A DNA stretch of 64,000 bases from Sinonovacula constricta (Eukaryota > Mollusca > Bivalvia > Cardiida > Solecurtidae). The DNA is taken from the NCBI GenBank assembly GCA_007844125.1, contig CM017565.1, positions 12,018,618 to 12,082,617 on the forward strand. Reading direction: 5' to 3'. The number at the start of each line of letters is the position of its first letter. Positions within the stretch are counted from its first letter, which is position 1. Shown here one piece after another: positions 1 to 10,700 of the stretch. Both the position numbers and the translations under genes were made by a program. The notes under the pieces are model-generated. The model saw only the letters and a list, made by a program, of their open reading frames with translations. It ran no database searches and had not been told where the DNA came from.

Positions 1-239
1 ATTCTTATTTTGTACTATATTTAACAGGAATAAAATACCAACAACGTCCCCATTTCACTATGTAAATGCAGTAGGCCCTATTTGAGCAGTTTTGTTGTTC
101 CTTTCCTACTTACCAATCAAAATTGTTGATGCAAATTTTAGTCAAGCATAGGGAAATAGACATGTGCAAAAATAAAAATGATTATCCTTCCATTTTTATG
201 CCACCTGCATCTAGTAATTGAACCAGCCGTCCATCCATC

Positions 240-921
240 TGGTTAGCCTTTTTCAGCAAGTTGGATATTTCTCAGTTTCGACAAAGAGCAGCAGGATCAA
301 AGTTTACTCACTTAACAGTGTAAAGGTCATGACCCCGACAAGTTATATAACTCTGGCTACTTTTATTTCTTGGTTTATCTCCCCTTCTTGTTCTTACGAG
401 ATTATGGTTAACCTGTTTCAGCAAGTTGGATATTTGTCGATTTCATCAAAGAGCAGTAGGCTCCAAGTTTACTCACTTAACAGTGTAAAGGTCATGACCC
501 TGACAAGTTATATAACTCTGGCTACCCTTATTTCTTGGTTTATCTCCCCTTCTTGTACTTAAAGGGATCTCAAGAGCCTTATATAAGTGACCCCCCCCCC
601 ATTTATTGCCCCACCCAGCATGTGAGGGCATCTGTTTTCTGATAAGCCAGGCTGCCACAGTCTGTAACGATGTGTCTGTCACACAGGTATTGTTCAAGAT
701 CCAAGTGTATGTATGCTATATCTGGGGGTTGAACATAGTCATTCACAGTTTGTAAAGGAAACAGTTGTGAATATACCAATTACGCAATCCTATATATATA
801 TATATATATATATATGAACTAAAAGAATGAAAGAAATTACAAAATGTATAAGAAATAACAAAATCAACCAACAAAGTAAGAAAGAAAACAAATAAAGATT
901 TATATATATATATATATAAAG

Positions 922-993
<72 letters not shown>

Positions 994-1845
994 CTTTATT
1001 TGTTTTCTATATATATATATATGAACTAAACTTGTTTTCTATATATATATATGAACTAAAAGAATGAAAGAAATTACAAAATGTATAAGAAATAACAAAA
1101 TCAACCAACATATATAAATCTTTATTTGTTTTCTTTCTTACTTTGTTGGTTGATTTTGTTATTTCTTATACATTTTGTAATTTCTTTCATTCTTTTAGTT
1201 CTCATATATATTTTAAGTTATATTTTATTTGGATTTGTAAAATGTAACGAAACGTTTCTAACAAAAGCAATTTAAAAAGTCATTCATTGTCAGAATAATG
1301 TCCTTCAGACTCATTTTAAGTCATTTTGAATACTAAAACTTGTATCTCTCATGTATTTTCAAAATTAAATATTTAGCTATGAAATAAATACATAATCTTG
1401 CCAAAATTGACACCTAGTAATTAATGCAATAAAGAATTTGTAAGGGATCATATAGTAAACAACCCACATTATCACTAACAATAATGTTTGTGGCTTTGTG
1501 CAAAACTAGCCTACTGTCTCACATCCATACTAGCAGGTAATTTAGTTTGCATTAACCCATCAGAGGTATTACTGTGACAGATTAGTACTATGTTGGCTAA
1601 AGACTCCCTGCAGTGATGACCAGCAATTAGCAGGTCTGGTCATAGCATGTGGGGGCCTGGCTCAGTGGGATACCACATTCCTTTCGAGATGCCTTTAAGA
1701 GATTATGATTAACCTGTTTCCGCAAGTTGGATATTTCTCAATTTCTTTAAAGAGCAATAGGATCTAAGTTTACTCACTTAACAGTGTACAGGTCATGACT
1801 CAGACAAGCTACATAACTCTGGTTACCTTATTTCACTGGTTATCT
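240..1845. repeat. Interspersed ~165-bp repeat: tandem pair and one distant copy
   Basis: Copies at about 240-400 and 405-560 are in tandem (165-bp spacing measured at gcaagttgg). A third is at about 1690-1845. Shared text includes gcaagttggatatttctc and tttactcacttaacagtgta. The open frame across the first pair is a by-product of the repeat. Family unknown. Confidence 0.75.
816..1201. repeat. AT-rich foldback palindrome with (TA)n loop
   Basis: The left arm 816-903 (gaactaaaagaatgaaagaa onwards) is the inverse complement of 1115-1201. Between them are long (TA)n runs (about 900-990) and a partial extra copy of the arm (about 1022-1110). It would form a long hairpin; it is probably a MITE that gained a microsatellite at its centre. 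Confidence 0.8.
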
Positions 1846-2505
1846 TACTGGTAGTTATTTTTTTATCAAAACAACCAGATGTTTAAAAATTATTCATTTG
1901 ATTGGGAGATTATGAGGCTTTGTTATTTCTTTTGTTAACAAAAATTGCAACATGATGAGGCCAATTATAGACGTCATTAAAATGTAATACACAGTTTAAA
2001 TGTTATTTGCAAGCTGAAAAATGTCAAATAGAATGGTCTCTGACAAGTCTTAGGCCTATAATGCAACCAGTTCAAAGTAGTTATTAATAGCATATTCTCA
2101 GCTTATGTACTTAATTACATGACAAATATGTGGTGGAATTATCTTTTAATCTTTGCTTCAGATATGCTTAAACATTTCACAAATTGTTTTAAATTTGACA
2201 AATTTAGCTGTTTACCAGTTGTCATATATTTCTATTAATTTTATTTAAACTAAAGCATAGGTTTCTGCAAAAAATATGACTAAATATATTCCCCTAAACA
2301 CAGGTAGGTTTTTGTTATTGTTCTAATTAATATAGGCAAACTTACACCATAGTATAAATTGTGACTTGAATATCTTTGTAAATTTGTTGGAAATTTAATG
2401 TATAGTTGACTGTTACAGAATTTACAAAACAGAGTACAGGGCTTTTTCAGGGTTTTTTGGGAAAAAGGCCCCAGCCTAAATTGGGAATTTTTGATGCTGT
2501 AAATA

Positions 2506-3461
2506 CCGTATTCACTCGTGTAATGGTCGCACCAGTGTAATGGCCGCACCCCCAAAATGACTGCAAAATTTGAAGAAAAAATCCTAATTCAATGTAATGG
2601 CCGCACCCCCAAAATGACCGCAAAAGCAGCTTATTATCCGTCAGTAAACACTTAAACTTTCAACTTCAGTCTGCTAAATACACCAAGCTGTAATTTACTT
2701 GGCGTTTCTGTGTAGACTTGCCTCATTACACAGGTCAAGTGACTGACTCTGAGATAAGCTGTTGTCAAGGTGATATCGATCGGAAGCAGTTTGACAGTGA
2801 GGGAGTGAACGATGTGTTTTTAAAAGCAGCTGCCGATTACTTTTCTCCATGCACTGTTCCCCGATATATCGTGTACTGTCATACCAGACTTGGTGACGTA
2901 GATCAAAGAAATTAATTTCATGCCGCCACGAGCTACAGGATAGCAGTGCAACTGAGACTAGATACATTCGCAACGTGTCAAAAATACAGTCACAGTTTAC
3001 CAATTAACTCTTTTGTTGAGACAGCATGACTGGTCGACGCTCCTGTTCATTTTCACCTCGTCAAGGAGATTGTCGCCTCGTATCAAAGCTGTGTTGTTTT
3101 ATCGGCTATACTATGCAATCATTTGATCTGCATGGTAGTGTGCACATGACAGCTGGGTGAAATTGTTTGATGATGCAAATATTCAGAAATATGATACAAG
3201 AGATAAAACTAGGAAGTCATTTATAAATTATGGAATATGTTCACATTGGTTAGACAAAAGCATAGAACGGCGCTATCTCGTTCATATCGTCTGTCAACCT
3301 CCTACTTAGAGAGCTAATCCAGATGCATGGCTTCCCCAAAATCGGCAGAATCATTCTAGAAAAAATGTTCCAAGGCCTTACACCTATAGAATGGCCGCAC
3401 CCTTAACTTCTTAACGATAATATCGGGTAAAAAAGTGTGGCGATTACACGAATAAATATGG
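2506..3461. mobile_element. TA-flanked DNA element, copy 1
   Basis: Ends CCGTATTCACTCGTGTAATG (2506 on) and, from the other side, CCATATTTATTCGTGTAATC (3461 back), flanked by TA at 2504-2505 and 3462-3463. Both ends carry rather CpG-rich text with ggccgcacc or its complement. The minus-strand frame 2695-3003 ends SLSQSQSLDLCNEASLHRNA, a peptide seen again in copy 2. No transposase is recognised, so it is probably non-autonomous. Confidence 0.7.
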
Positions 3462-3539
3462 TAGTCAAATTTGGGAAAAAAAAGTATCGACAAATCAAAC
3501 CAATTGGGAAATTTCAACATTTATTTTTCTGCATTAAAG

Positions 3540-3749
3540 CTAAATCTGCCTTGATTTTGTGTCCCTGAAAGTGTTACAGAGCTCTTCCAGAGTTTGTTCA
3601 GAAAGCTCTGCAGGGCCTTCAATACAGATTCTCATTAAATTGGAGAGTTTTTCCTGGCCAAGGGAGCTTGTCAAAGAAGTGCATAGTAGGTTCATGGTGC
3701 TGAACCCTCTCTCCACAGCTTCTGTGCTGTATGGTATTATGGTCATCAT
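3540..3749 (-). pseudogene. hAT transposase C-terminal dimerisation fragment
   Basis: The open frame includes STEAVERGFSTMNLLCTSLT, LSNLMRICIEGPAELSEQ and LEELCNTF. This ERGFS-MN...LMRI-I-GP pattern is that of hAT dimerisation domains (also in ZNF862/ZBED-like domesticated genes). No catalytic part is readable upstream, so it is a remnant. Its place inside hAT-like terminal repeats agrees. Confidence 0.75.
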
Positions 3750-5712
3750 CTACAGAAGTTGGTAGATTTTAGATCGCGTAGTACTTACTATTGTACGTCA
3801 TTTTTCGTCAATATATTTCGCGGGTCAGTATAAAAGCCGGTACTGCATGTACCGTTTTTGCTTCATAACTCCTTTCAGTTTAATACGCAGTCAAACAGTT
3901 ATGGCAAAATACTTTTATGAAATAAAAAATAGTGCCTGTTAATTTTCAAACTATATATTTATTACAATGTTATCTGGAATGGCTTCGTGACGCATCTTCA
4001 ACTTTCGTTACGGTATACGGCTGGGTAAGAGTCTATGATTTCACCGGTTACATTCATACATAAATTCACGGAAAGTAGTTTTCAAAGATCACTGATCAAA
4101 AGTAAACAAACAATTTGCTTAATTGGAAAAGTCTCTTGATTTCATTGTTTCTTGGTTATTTATTTTTTTAAGGTAAAAGGCATTTCGGTTCAAATGGGAA
4201 TTAATTAATGAGATTGGGAATTTTTTTCTTGAAATTGGGAAAAATGGTCACTATTTGGCATTGGGAAAGGGGCCGAATATCGGCCCCGTGAGACAAGCTG
4301 AAAAAGCCCTGGAGTAAACAGTGTTCATTTTTCTTTGACCTTAAGTAGGTAGTCAGTCTTGTATTAACATCTTTCGGGAGAAGAAGATGGCAGGGCAGTG
4401 TTTCAAGGATTGTGCATTTTCTGCATTTTTTGACGACATCAATTGCTTTAAATTTAATACAGACAGATGATCATATTGGGTTTTCCATGATGCAACAAAA
4501 CATGCTTAGATTAATCGGCTGTTTCTGTTCTGTGAAATCTTTATTTGTCCTGGAATATCAATCAAGACGCTAATCATACTTTTACCATCGAGGGTAAGTT
4601 AACATTTAAACTTTTGGAGCACTTAAGCCAATTTTACAAGTAAACAATGTTAATGGGAACTGTCATGACTGCTTTGATTTAAGGATGGATTGATCTAAAC
4701 TTATAACTTTTATTGTGTTACTATACTCTGCTCGCTTGTCAATTTCAGATAAGATAATTTCAGATAAAGTAAAAATGTAGGAATGGCAATTTTCTTAGGT
4801 TAATAAAATTATATTAGTAAAGCTTCGATATTAGTCCAAATATATATATTTTTTTACAACAAAAAGAAATTGTTTTATTTAAAAGCCATATCAGGACATT
4901 TGGCACAGTATACCTACTGTATATGTCATATTATTGTTTTTATGTCAGATAAACTTAATTACACTGCAAGCTGTTTGCTATTTGCTTAAACAGCATATGC
5001 TATGTAAATTAAGCAGTAATAAATGTTAAAATTTAGAGAGGAAAATCCCCAAATCTTGTTCAAAAGTTGTAAGGGAATTTAAGCTGTGCAACAATATATA
5101 ATTAATGGCTGCCCAGTCGCCATTGGCCTGTGAAAATCTTATTCATTTCTATATACAGTATTTACAAATTTCAACCTCAAAATTTAGTTTGTGACATAGA
5201 AATTAGAATTGTCTAACCATTGTTGTGGGTATTTTCCAGTAATAAAAGGAAGCTGTGCAATATTCTGCAAATGGTGGCCTCTACATAAACATAGTATTCA
5301 CAAAATAACTTCTAGATTTCAAGGTTGACTGATGGATAAAAGCAAATATGCCTGGCAAAAGTATAAAATTCATAAGAAACTTGTTAGTGACAAGAATCAT
5401 CAAAATTGTTTATGTAAATTTTAGGGAATTTCCTGTTGTTGATATAGACTCAAAACACATCAGTTGAACATCTGTATAACTTCTATGGAATCACTTTGAA
5501 ATAATCACTGTTACAATTATGTGAGCATTAACACTAGGGGTCACACACTTATGCCATTATATTACAACCTATCCGTTTGTCAGAGACAACATTATTAAAT
5601 TACATATGCGCATTACAACCAATCAGCAGAGGCCTTACAATTTAAATTCCTTACATATTCTGAAAGTTTTAGTAAATCTCTCTCAGGAAAAAATATTCAT
5701 GCATATTTACTA

Positions 5713-7555
5713 TCGTATTCACTTGTATAATGGTCGCACCCGTGTAAATGCAGCACCCCCAAAATGACTGCAAAATTTGAAGAAAAAATCCTAATTCATT
5801 GTAAAGGCTGCACAGTTTATACAGCGGAGCTCCGCTATATCGTCAATACCTCGTATATTGATAAAGACAATGACGGTCGTTCAGTAACGTATCACCAACA
5901 TGTCATCGTCTTCTCTGGGGTCCAGCGGACAGGTGAGAATAGCTTGTCAATTAGTGGCTCTGAGAGATGAGAATAACGTGTCAAATAGTGACAATTAACA
6001 GTAACAGGTAATATTATAATAAAAACAAAATTGCATATAAATTTAAAATATTTCCGTATACATGTAATATCACAAACTTGTTTTAAAAACCCTTACCGTA
6101 CTTACTCTTTTATAAGACTATTCGCTTATAAGACGACCCCCTACTTTACCTGTGAAATTGCCGGTTTCTGCTTCGACCCGCTTATAAGACGAGGCGAAAA
6201 AATGAAGAGGAGCGTCGACCAGTCATGCTGTCTCAACAAAAGGATTAATTGGTTAAACAGTTGACTGTACTTTTCACACGTTGCGGGATGTGTATCGAGC
6301 TGTCATTTGCTCTGCTATCCTCTAGCTCAGGCGGCAATGACATTGAATTTTCTTTCATCTACGTCACCAAGTTGGTATTACATACACAATATATCAGGGA
6401 ACAGTGCACTCTCCTTGGTGCCACATGCCCACCGAATCAATAATTTCATGAAGAGAAATGTAATCGGCCAGCGCTTCCTTATTAAAAACACATCGCCTTC
6501 ACTCCCTCACTGTTCAAATGCTCCGATCGAGATAGTCACCTCCTTGACAAACAGCTTATCTCAAAGTCAGTCACTTGACCTGTGTAATGAGGCAAGTCTA
6601 CACAGAAATGCCAAGTAATTTACAGCTTGGTGTATTTAGCAGACTGAAGTTGAAAGTTTGTCTCAGTGTTTACTGATGGATAACAAAGGGAAATGTATGC
6701 GAGACATTTAATCGTTGACCGACAGAATTCTAAGTTCAATAAAGGTAAGTTATCGGTGGTCGATAATGACGGCACGTCGGGTCATTGCATAACTGCTAAC
6801 AAGTTTATGTGGTATGTTTTCGCCCTAAAACAACATGAAAACTTTTTGCCAGGTCACTAGACCCCGCCTATAAGACGAACCCCACACTTCGAACATGAAA
6901 TTTAAAGGAAAAATCCCTGTCTTATAAGTGAGTTAGTACGGTAGTTCATAAATGTACATTTTACTTTGATCAACCGTCCTGTTAATTTCATATGGAGGTT
7001 TCGTTTTATTGACAGGCTGTATGAAGTTTAATATTGATATTTCCTGTTTATGAAATGCAACTTCAAAGAGATTGTCGGCTCGTATCAAAGCTGTGTCGTT
7101 TTATCGGCTCTGCTATGAAATCCTTTGATCTGCATGGTAGTGTGCACATGACATTTTAGCTGGGTGAAATTGTTTGATGATGCAAACATTCAGAAATATG
7201 CTACAAGAGATCAAACTAGGAAGTACCCGGTTATTTATAAATTAAGGAATATGGAATATGTTAACGCTGGTTAGTGTTTTAATATTATAATGCATTTTTA
7301 AACAAAATGTTTGAACTAAGTTAGATCGCTACCGGAAAAGCATAGAACGGCGCTATCTCGTCCATATTCTCCAGCAACCTCCTATTTAGAGAGCTCATCT
7401 AGTTATATCATGAAGTAAATGCATGGCGTCCCAAAAATCGGCAGAATCGTTCTAGAAAAAAATGTCTCAGGGCCTTACACCTGTAGAATGGCCACACCCC
7501 AAGCTCCTTAATTAAATCAGGTATAAAAGTGTGGCGATTACATGAGTGAATACGG
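5713..7555. mobile_element. TA-flanked DNA element, copy 2, with another element inside
   Basis: Same ends as the element at 2506-3461 (left starts tcgtattcacttgtataatg at 5713; right, from 7555 back, CCGTATTCACTCATGTAATC), flanked by TA (5711-5712, 7556-7557). It is longer because 6096-6941 has its own inverted ends. The segment 7066-7250 matches 3060-3230 directly, while 6210-6680 matches 2640-3060 in reverse. Confidence 0.7.
6096..6941. mobile_element. Nested TA-flanked element with ccgtacttactc ends
   Basis: Left end ccgtacttactcttttataa at 6096; right end, from 6941 back, CCGTACTAACTCACTTATAA; TA at 6094-6095 and 6942-6943. Several cttataagac motifs lie near both ends. Its core (about 6210-6680) is the reverse of the core of the element at 2506-3461 and carries the plus-strand frame 6307-6618, ending in the same NSLSQSQSLDLCNEASLHRN. 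Confidence 0.65.
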
Positions 7556-7654
7556 TAATAAATAAAATACAATACAGTTGTGTCAAGCTGTACTACTTTA
7601 GCCCAAGAGAATATTTAATTTTATTGTTCATACTTTATGCAATATATTTTGCAG

Positions 7655-7766
7655 GCATTGGTAAAACCCACAAGGATGCTGCCAGTGTCCGAGCTACACA
7701 CTCCATTCCGACAGCTTGTGGCATTTACTACTTTGAGGTCAAAATCATCAGCAAAGGAAGAGATGG
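7655..7766 (+). CDS. RANBP9: RANBP9 coding exon: SPRY, first exon visible
   Basis: Acceptor ttttgcag before 7655 and donor gtgag after 7766. It reads [15 protein letters not shown] then [10 protein letters not shown], the SPRY core of RanBP9. It begins with two bases of a split codon (phase 1) and ends with two bases of a Gly codon completed by the next exon. It lies only about 100 bp downstream of a TA-flanked transposon. Confidence 0.92.
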
Positions 7767-10700
7767 GTGAGTTTTGTTTACAAGCATCCATTGCATTAGT
7801 TCAAGAGCACTCTTGTATGGCTGGACATACCTCTGGAAACTGCATGCTAGCTAGTTTTTGCTTCAGTGACGTCCCTGCAACTTTCAGTATGATTTACTTA
7901 TTTATGTATTATTAAAGAATTAACAAAGCAATGGTATATGCTTATTTGTTTTTACTTAAAATTTCATTTACATACCTATTACCCCACATGTATATACATA
8001 TTAGGCATCATTTATGTTCACATTTGGTATCAATTATATACACTTTTGGCATCTGTTATGTACACATTTGACAATGTATATACAGTCAAACCTGTATTAA
8101 AAGACCACCATCGGGACAGGGCAAAAATGGTCTCTTAAGACAGGTGGTCTCTTAATGCAGCATGGTTACTTTTTGTGAGAACCACACTTGAAATTTACAA
8201 ATTGTGTTGTATAAGCAAGGAGTAGAGAAAGCAATAACATCAATATATTTTATTAGTGTAACAGAACAGTTAGGCATGTCAAGGTCAACTAAGGTCTATA
8301 AAAATAAATAAATCAGCACATAAATAAGTGTATGTTTATCAAATATTATGTTTGTGCATTTTGTATTGTGTACATTCCTCCTGGATTTTCACAGTCAGTT
8401 TGTATTTTGTGTTAAATCCTCTATCGTGTTGTAATAAAATTAGTATGTAAATAAAGTATATACACTACAATTGACATGTTATCAAATTGCAAACAACAGT
8501 TCTAAAATCATCACTTAGCACTGAAATAATTATGAATGGTAGTTTGTTTCACAGATGATGTCACCTAAGTCGTTCAGCGAGTCATTTTGAGTTAATCGTT
8601 TGACTCGTTTCACTTTCGAATTTCCATGTTCATATTTGTCCATTATTTCACGTTTTTGTTTTGCAATGTTCTGAATTTGCGTTTTTCCGACACCAAGCTC
8701 AGATGCAACAGCACGACAACTTTTCCCACTGTTCAAAAGTTTGACAACTTGGACACGATCGTCTATTGTAAGGCACGTTCGTTTAGACATGTTGATGCGT
8801 AATGCAACAAAGAACAACTGTTCCAGATATTCCATTACATTACTGTATCCAATTGCAGTTTGCGCTTTATAATTGTATATTTTAAGTTTTTAGCAAATCA
8901 GTTTATCGTAATTCATACAAACATAACGTTGATTTACTTTTAAAGAAACCGAAGTCGGAACATGGTCAATAAGTGTCAATACGAGCGGTAATAGGGCACA
9001 CTCGATTAGGTGTGAATCGAGCGCGGGATTGATGTGTACATCGACCCAGTGACATTACGTAATTTCCCAGTTTGACACGGCCGATTGCAGTGATTAGCAT
9101 AGAAGAAACGTGTAAATTAATTGCTTATTGTGTGGTCGTAACTAATGTGTGAGTGGATTAACGCGGTCGCCTATTAGGGTATAATTAAAGCATGTTTGAC
9201 ATGTTTATGTGCGGTCGCTGGACGCAGATCAAAGGTGGGCGTTTATTACATTACAATTACATAACAAATATGATCGGGCGGCTTTGAAGTGGTCGCATAG
9301 AGCAGGTGGTCGCCGGTTAGGGGTGGTCGTATGGTCAGGTTTGACTGTAGTACTTTGGCATGTTTTATATACATGTTTGACATACATCTGTGTTACCTTG
9401 ATCATTAATTGGTAAGATATTTATGATCATGATAATGATGATGAATTAATAATTATATGTCTATTTAAGTGTAAATGATATGCATTTTATGTACTGGTTA
9501 TGCCTTTTAAATTTGTTAGATTAAAAAACTAGTCATTTGTAATAACTTAACTCACCTACACACTGTTAAATAACAAGTAAAACTACCCAAGCTAGGTAAA
9601 TGTCTCTAGTTTTGTAAGTGTGTATTATTGGAACATGTTATGTGTGGTTCTCTAGAACAAAGACAGTTCCCAGTGACAGATGGTCATGTGGTGATTATCA
9701 AGGTGTGTCACCATCCAGACATTCTGTCATGTATTATAGACTAAAGATTCCACTCTTGTTTGGATACAAAATTAATATGGATTTCATTGATTGCCTTTTT
9801 AGCTCACCTGAGCACAATGTGCTCAAGGGGAGCTTTTGTGTTATCGCTTTGTCTGGCGTCCGGCATTCGTCGTCAACATTCCAGCTTGTCAACACGCTAG
9901 AGGCCACAGTTTTTTTTTCCAATCTTCATCAAACTTGGTCAGAATGTTAGTCTGCATGAAATCTTGGAAGAGTTCATTATTGGGTCACCTGGGGTCAAAA
10001 AGTAGGTCACTAGGTCAAATTTTAGGAAAACCTTGTGAACACACTAAAGACCACATTTATAGTCCAATCTTCACCAAACTTGGTCAGAATGTTTGTCTGC
10101 ATGAAATCTTGGATTAGTTCGTAACTGGGTCACGTGGGGTCAAAAAGTAGGTCACTAGGTCAAATCTTAGAAAAAGCTTGTGAACACACTAGAGGCCATA
10201 TTTATAGTCCGATCTTCATCAAACTTGGTCGGAATGTTTGTCTGCATGAAATCTTGGATGAGTTCGTAACTGGGTCACGTGGGGTCAAAAGGTAGGTCAC
10301 TAGGTCAAATCTTAGAAAAAGCTTGTGAACACACTAGAGGCCATATTTATAGGCCAATTTTCATCAAACTTGGTCAGAATGTTTGTCTACATGAAATCTT
10401 GGATGAGTTCGTAACTGGGTCACATGGCTTCAAAAAGTAGGTCACTAGGTCAAATCTTAGAAAAAGCTTGTGAACACACTAGAGGCCATATTTATTAGCC
10501 AATCTTCATCAAACTTGGTCAGAATGTTTGTCTGCATGAAATCTTGGATGAGTTTGTAACTTAGTCACGTGGGGTCAAAATGTAGGTCACTAGGTCAAAT
10601 CTTAGAAAAAGCTTGTGAACACTAGAGCCCATATTTATAGGCCAATTTTCATCAAATTTGGTCCGAATGTTTGTCTGCATAAAATCTTGGATGGGTTTGT

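Larger units (their letters stand above)
2437..4311. mobile_element. hAT-type DNA transposon, decayed, carrying a nested element
   Basis: The ends are CAGGGCTTTTTCAG at 2437-2450 and its inverse complement at 4298-4311. The flanking direct repeat gagta (2432-2436 and 4312-4316) is 5 bp, as in hAT5-type elements. Inside is a fragment of a hAT transposase C-terminus (3540-3749, minus) and a TA-flanked element (2506-3461) that landed in it. Repeated ttgggaa motifs border both ends. Confidence 0.75.

Noticed and set aside
1..7654. Missing 5' exon(s) of RANBP9
   Set aside because: I looked for the SPRY start (segments like the family's YIGLSQNNLRVHYKG) and found none; only repeats and AT-rich DNA are seen.
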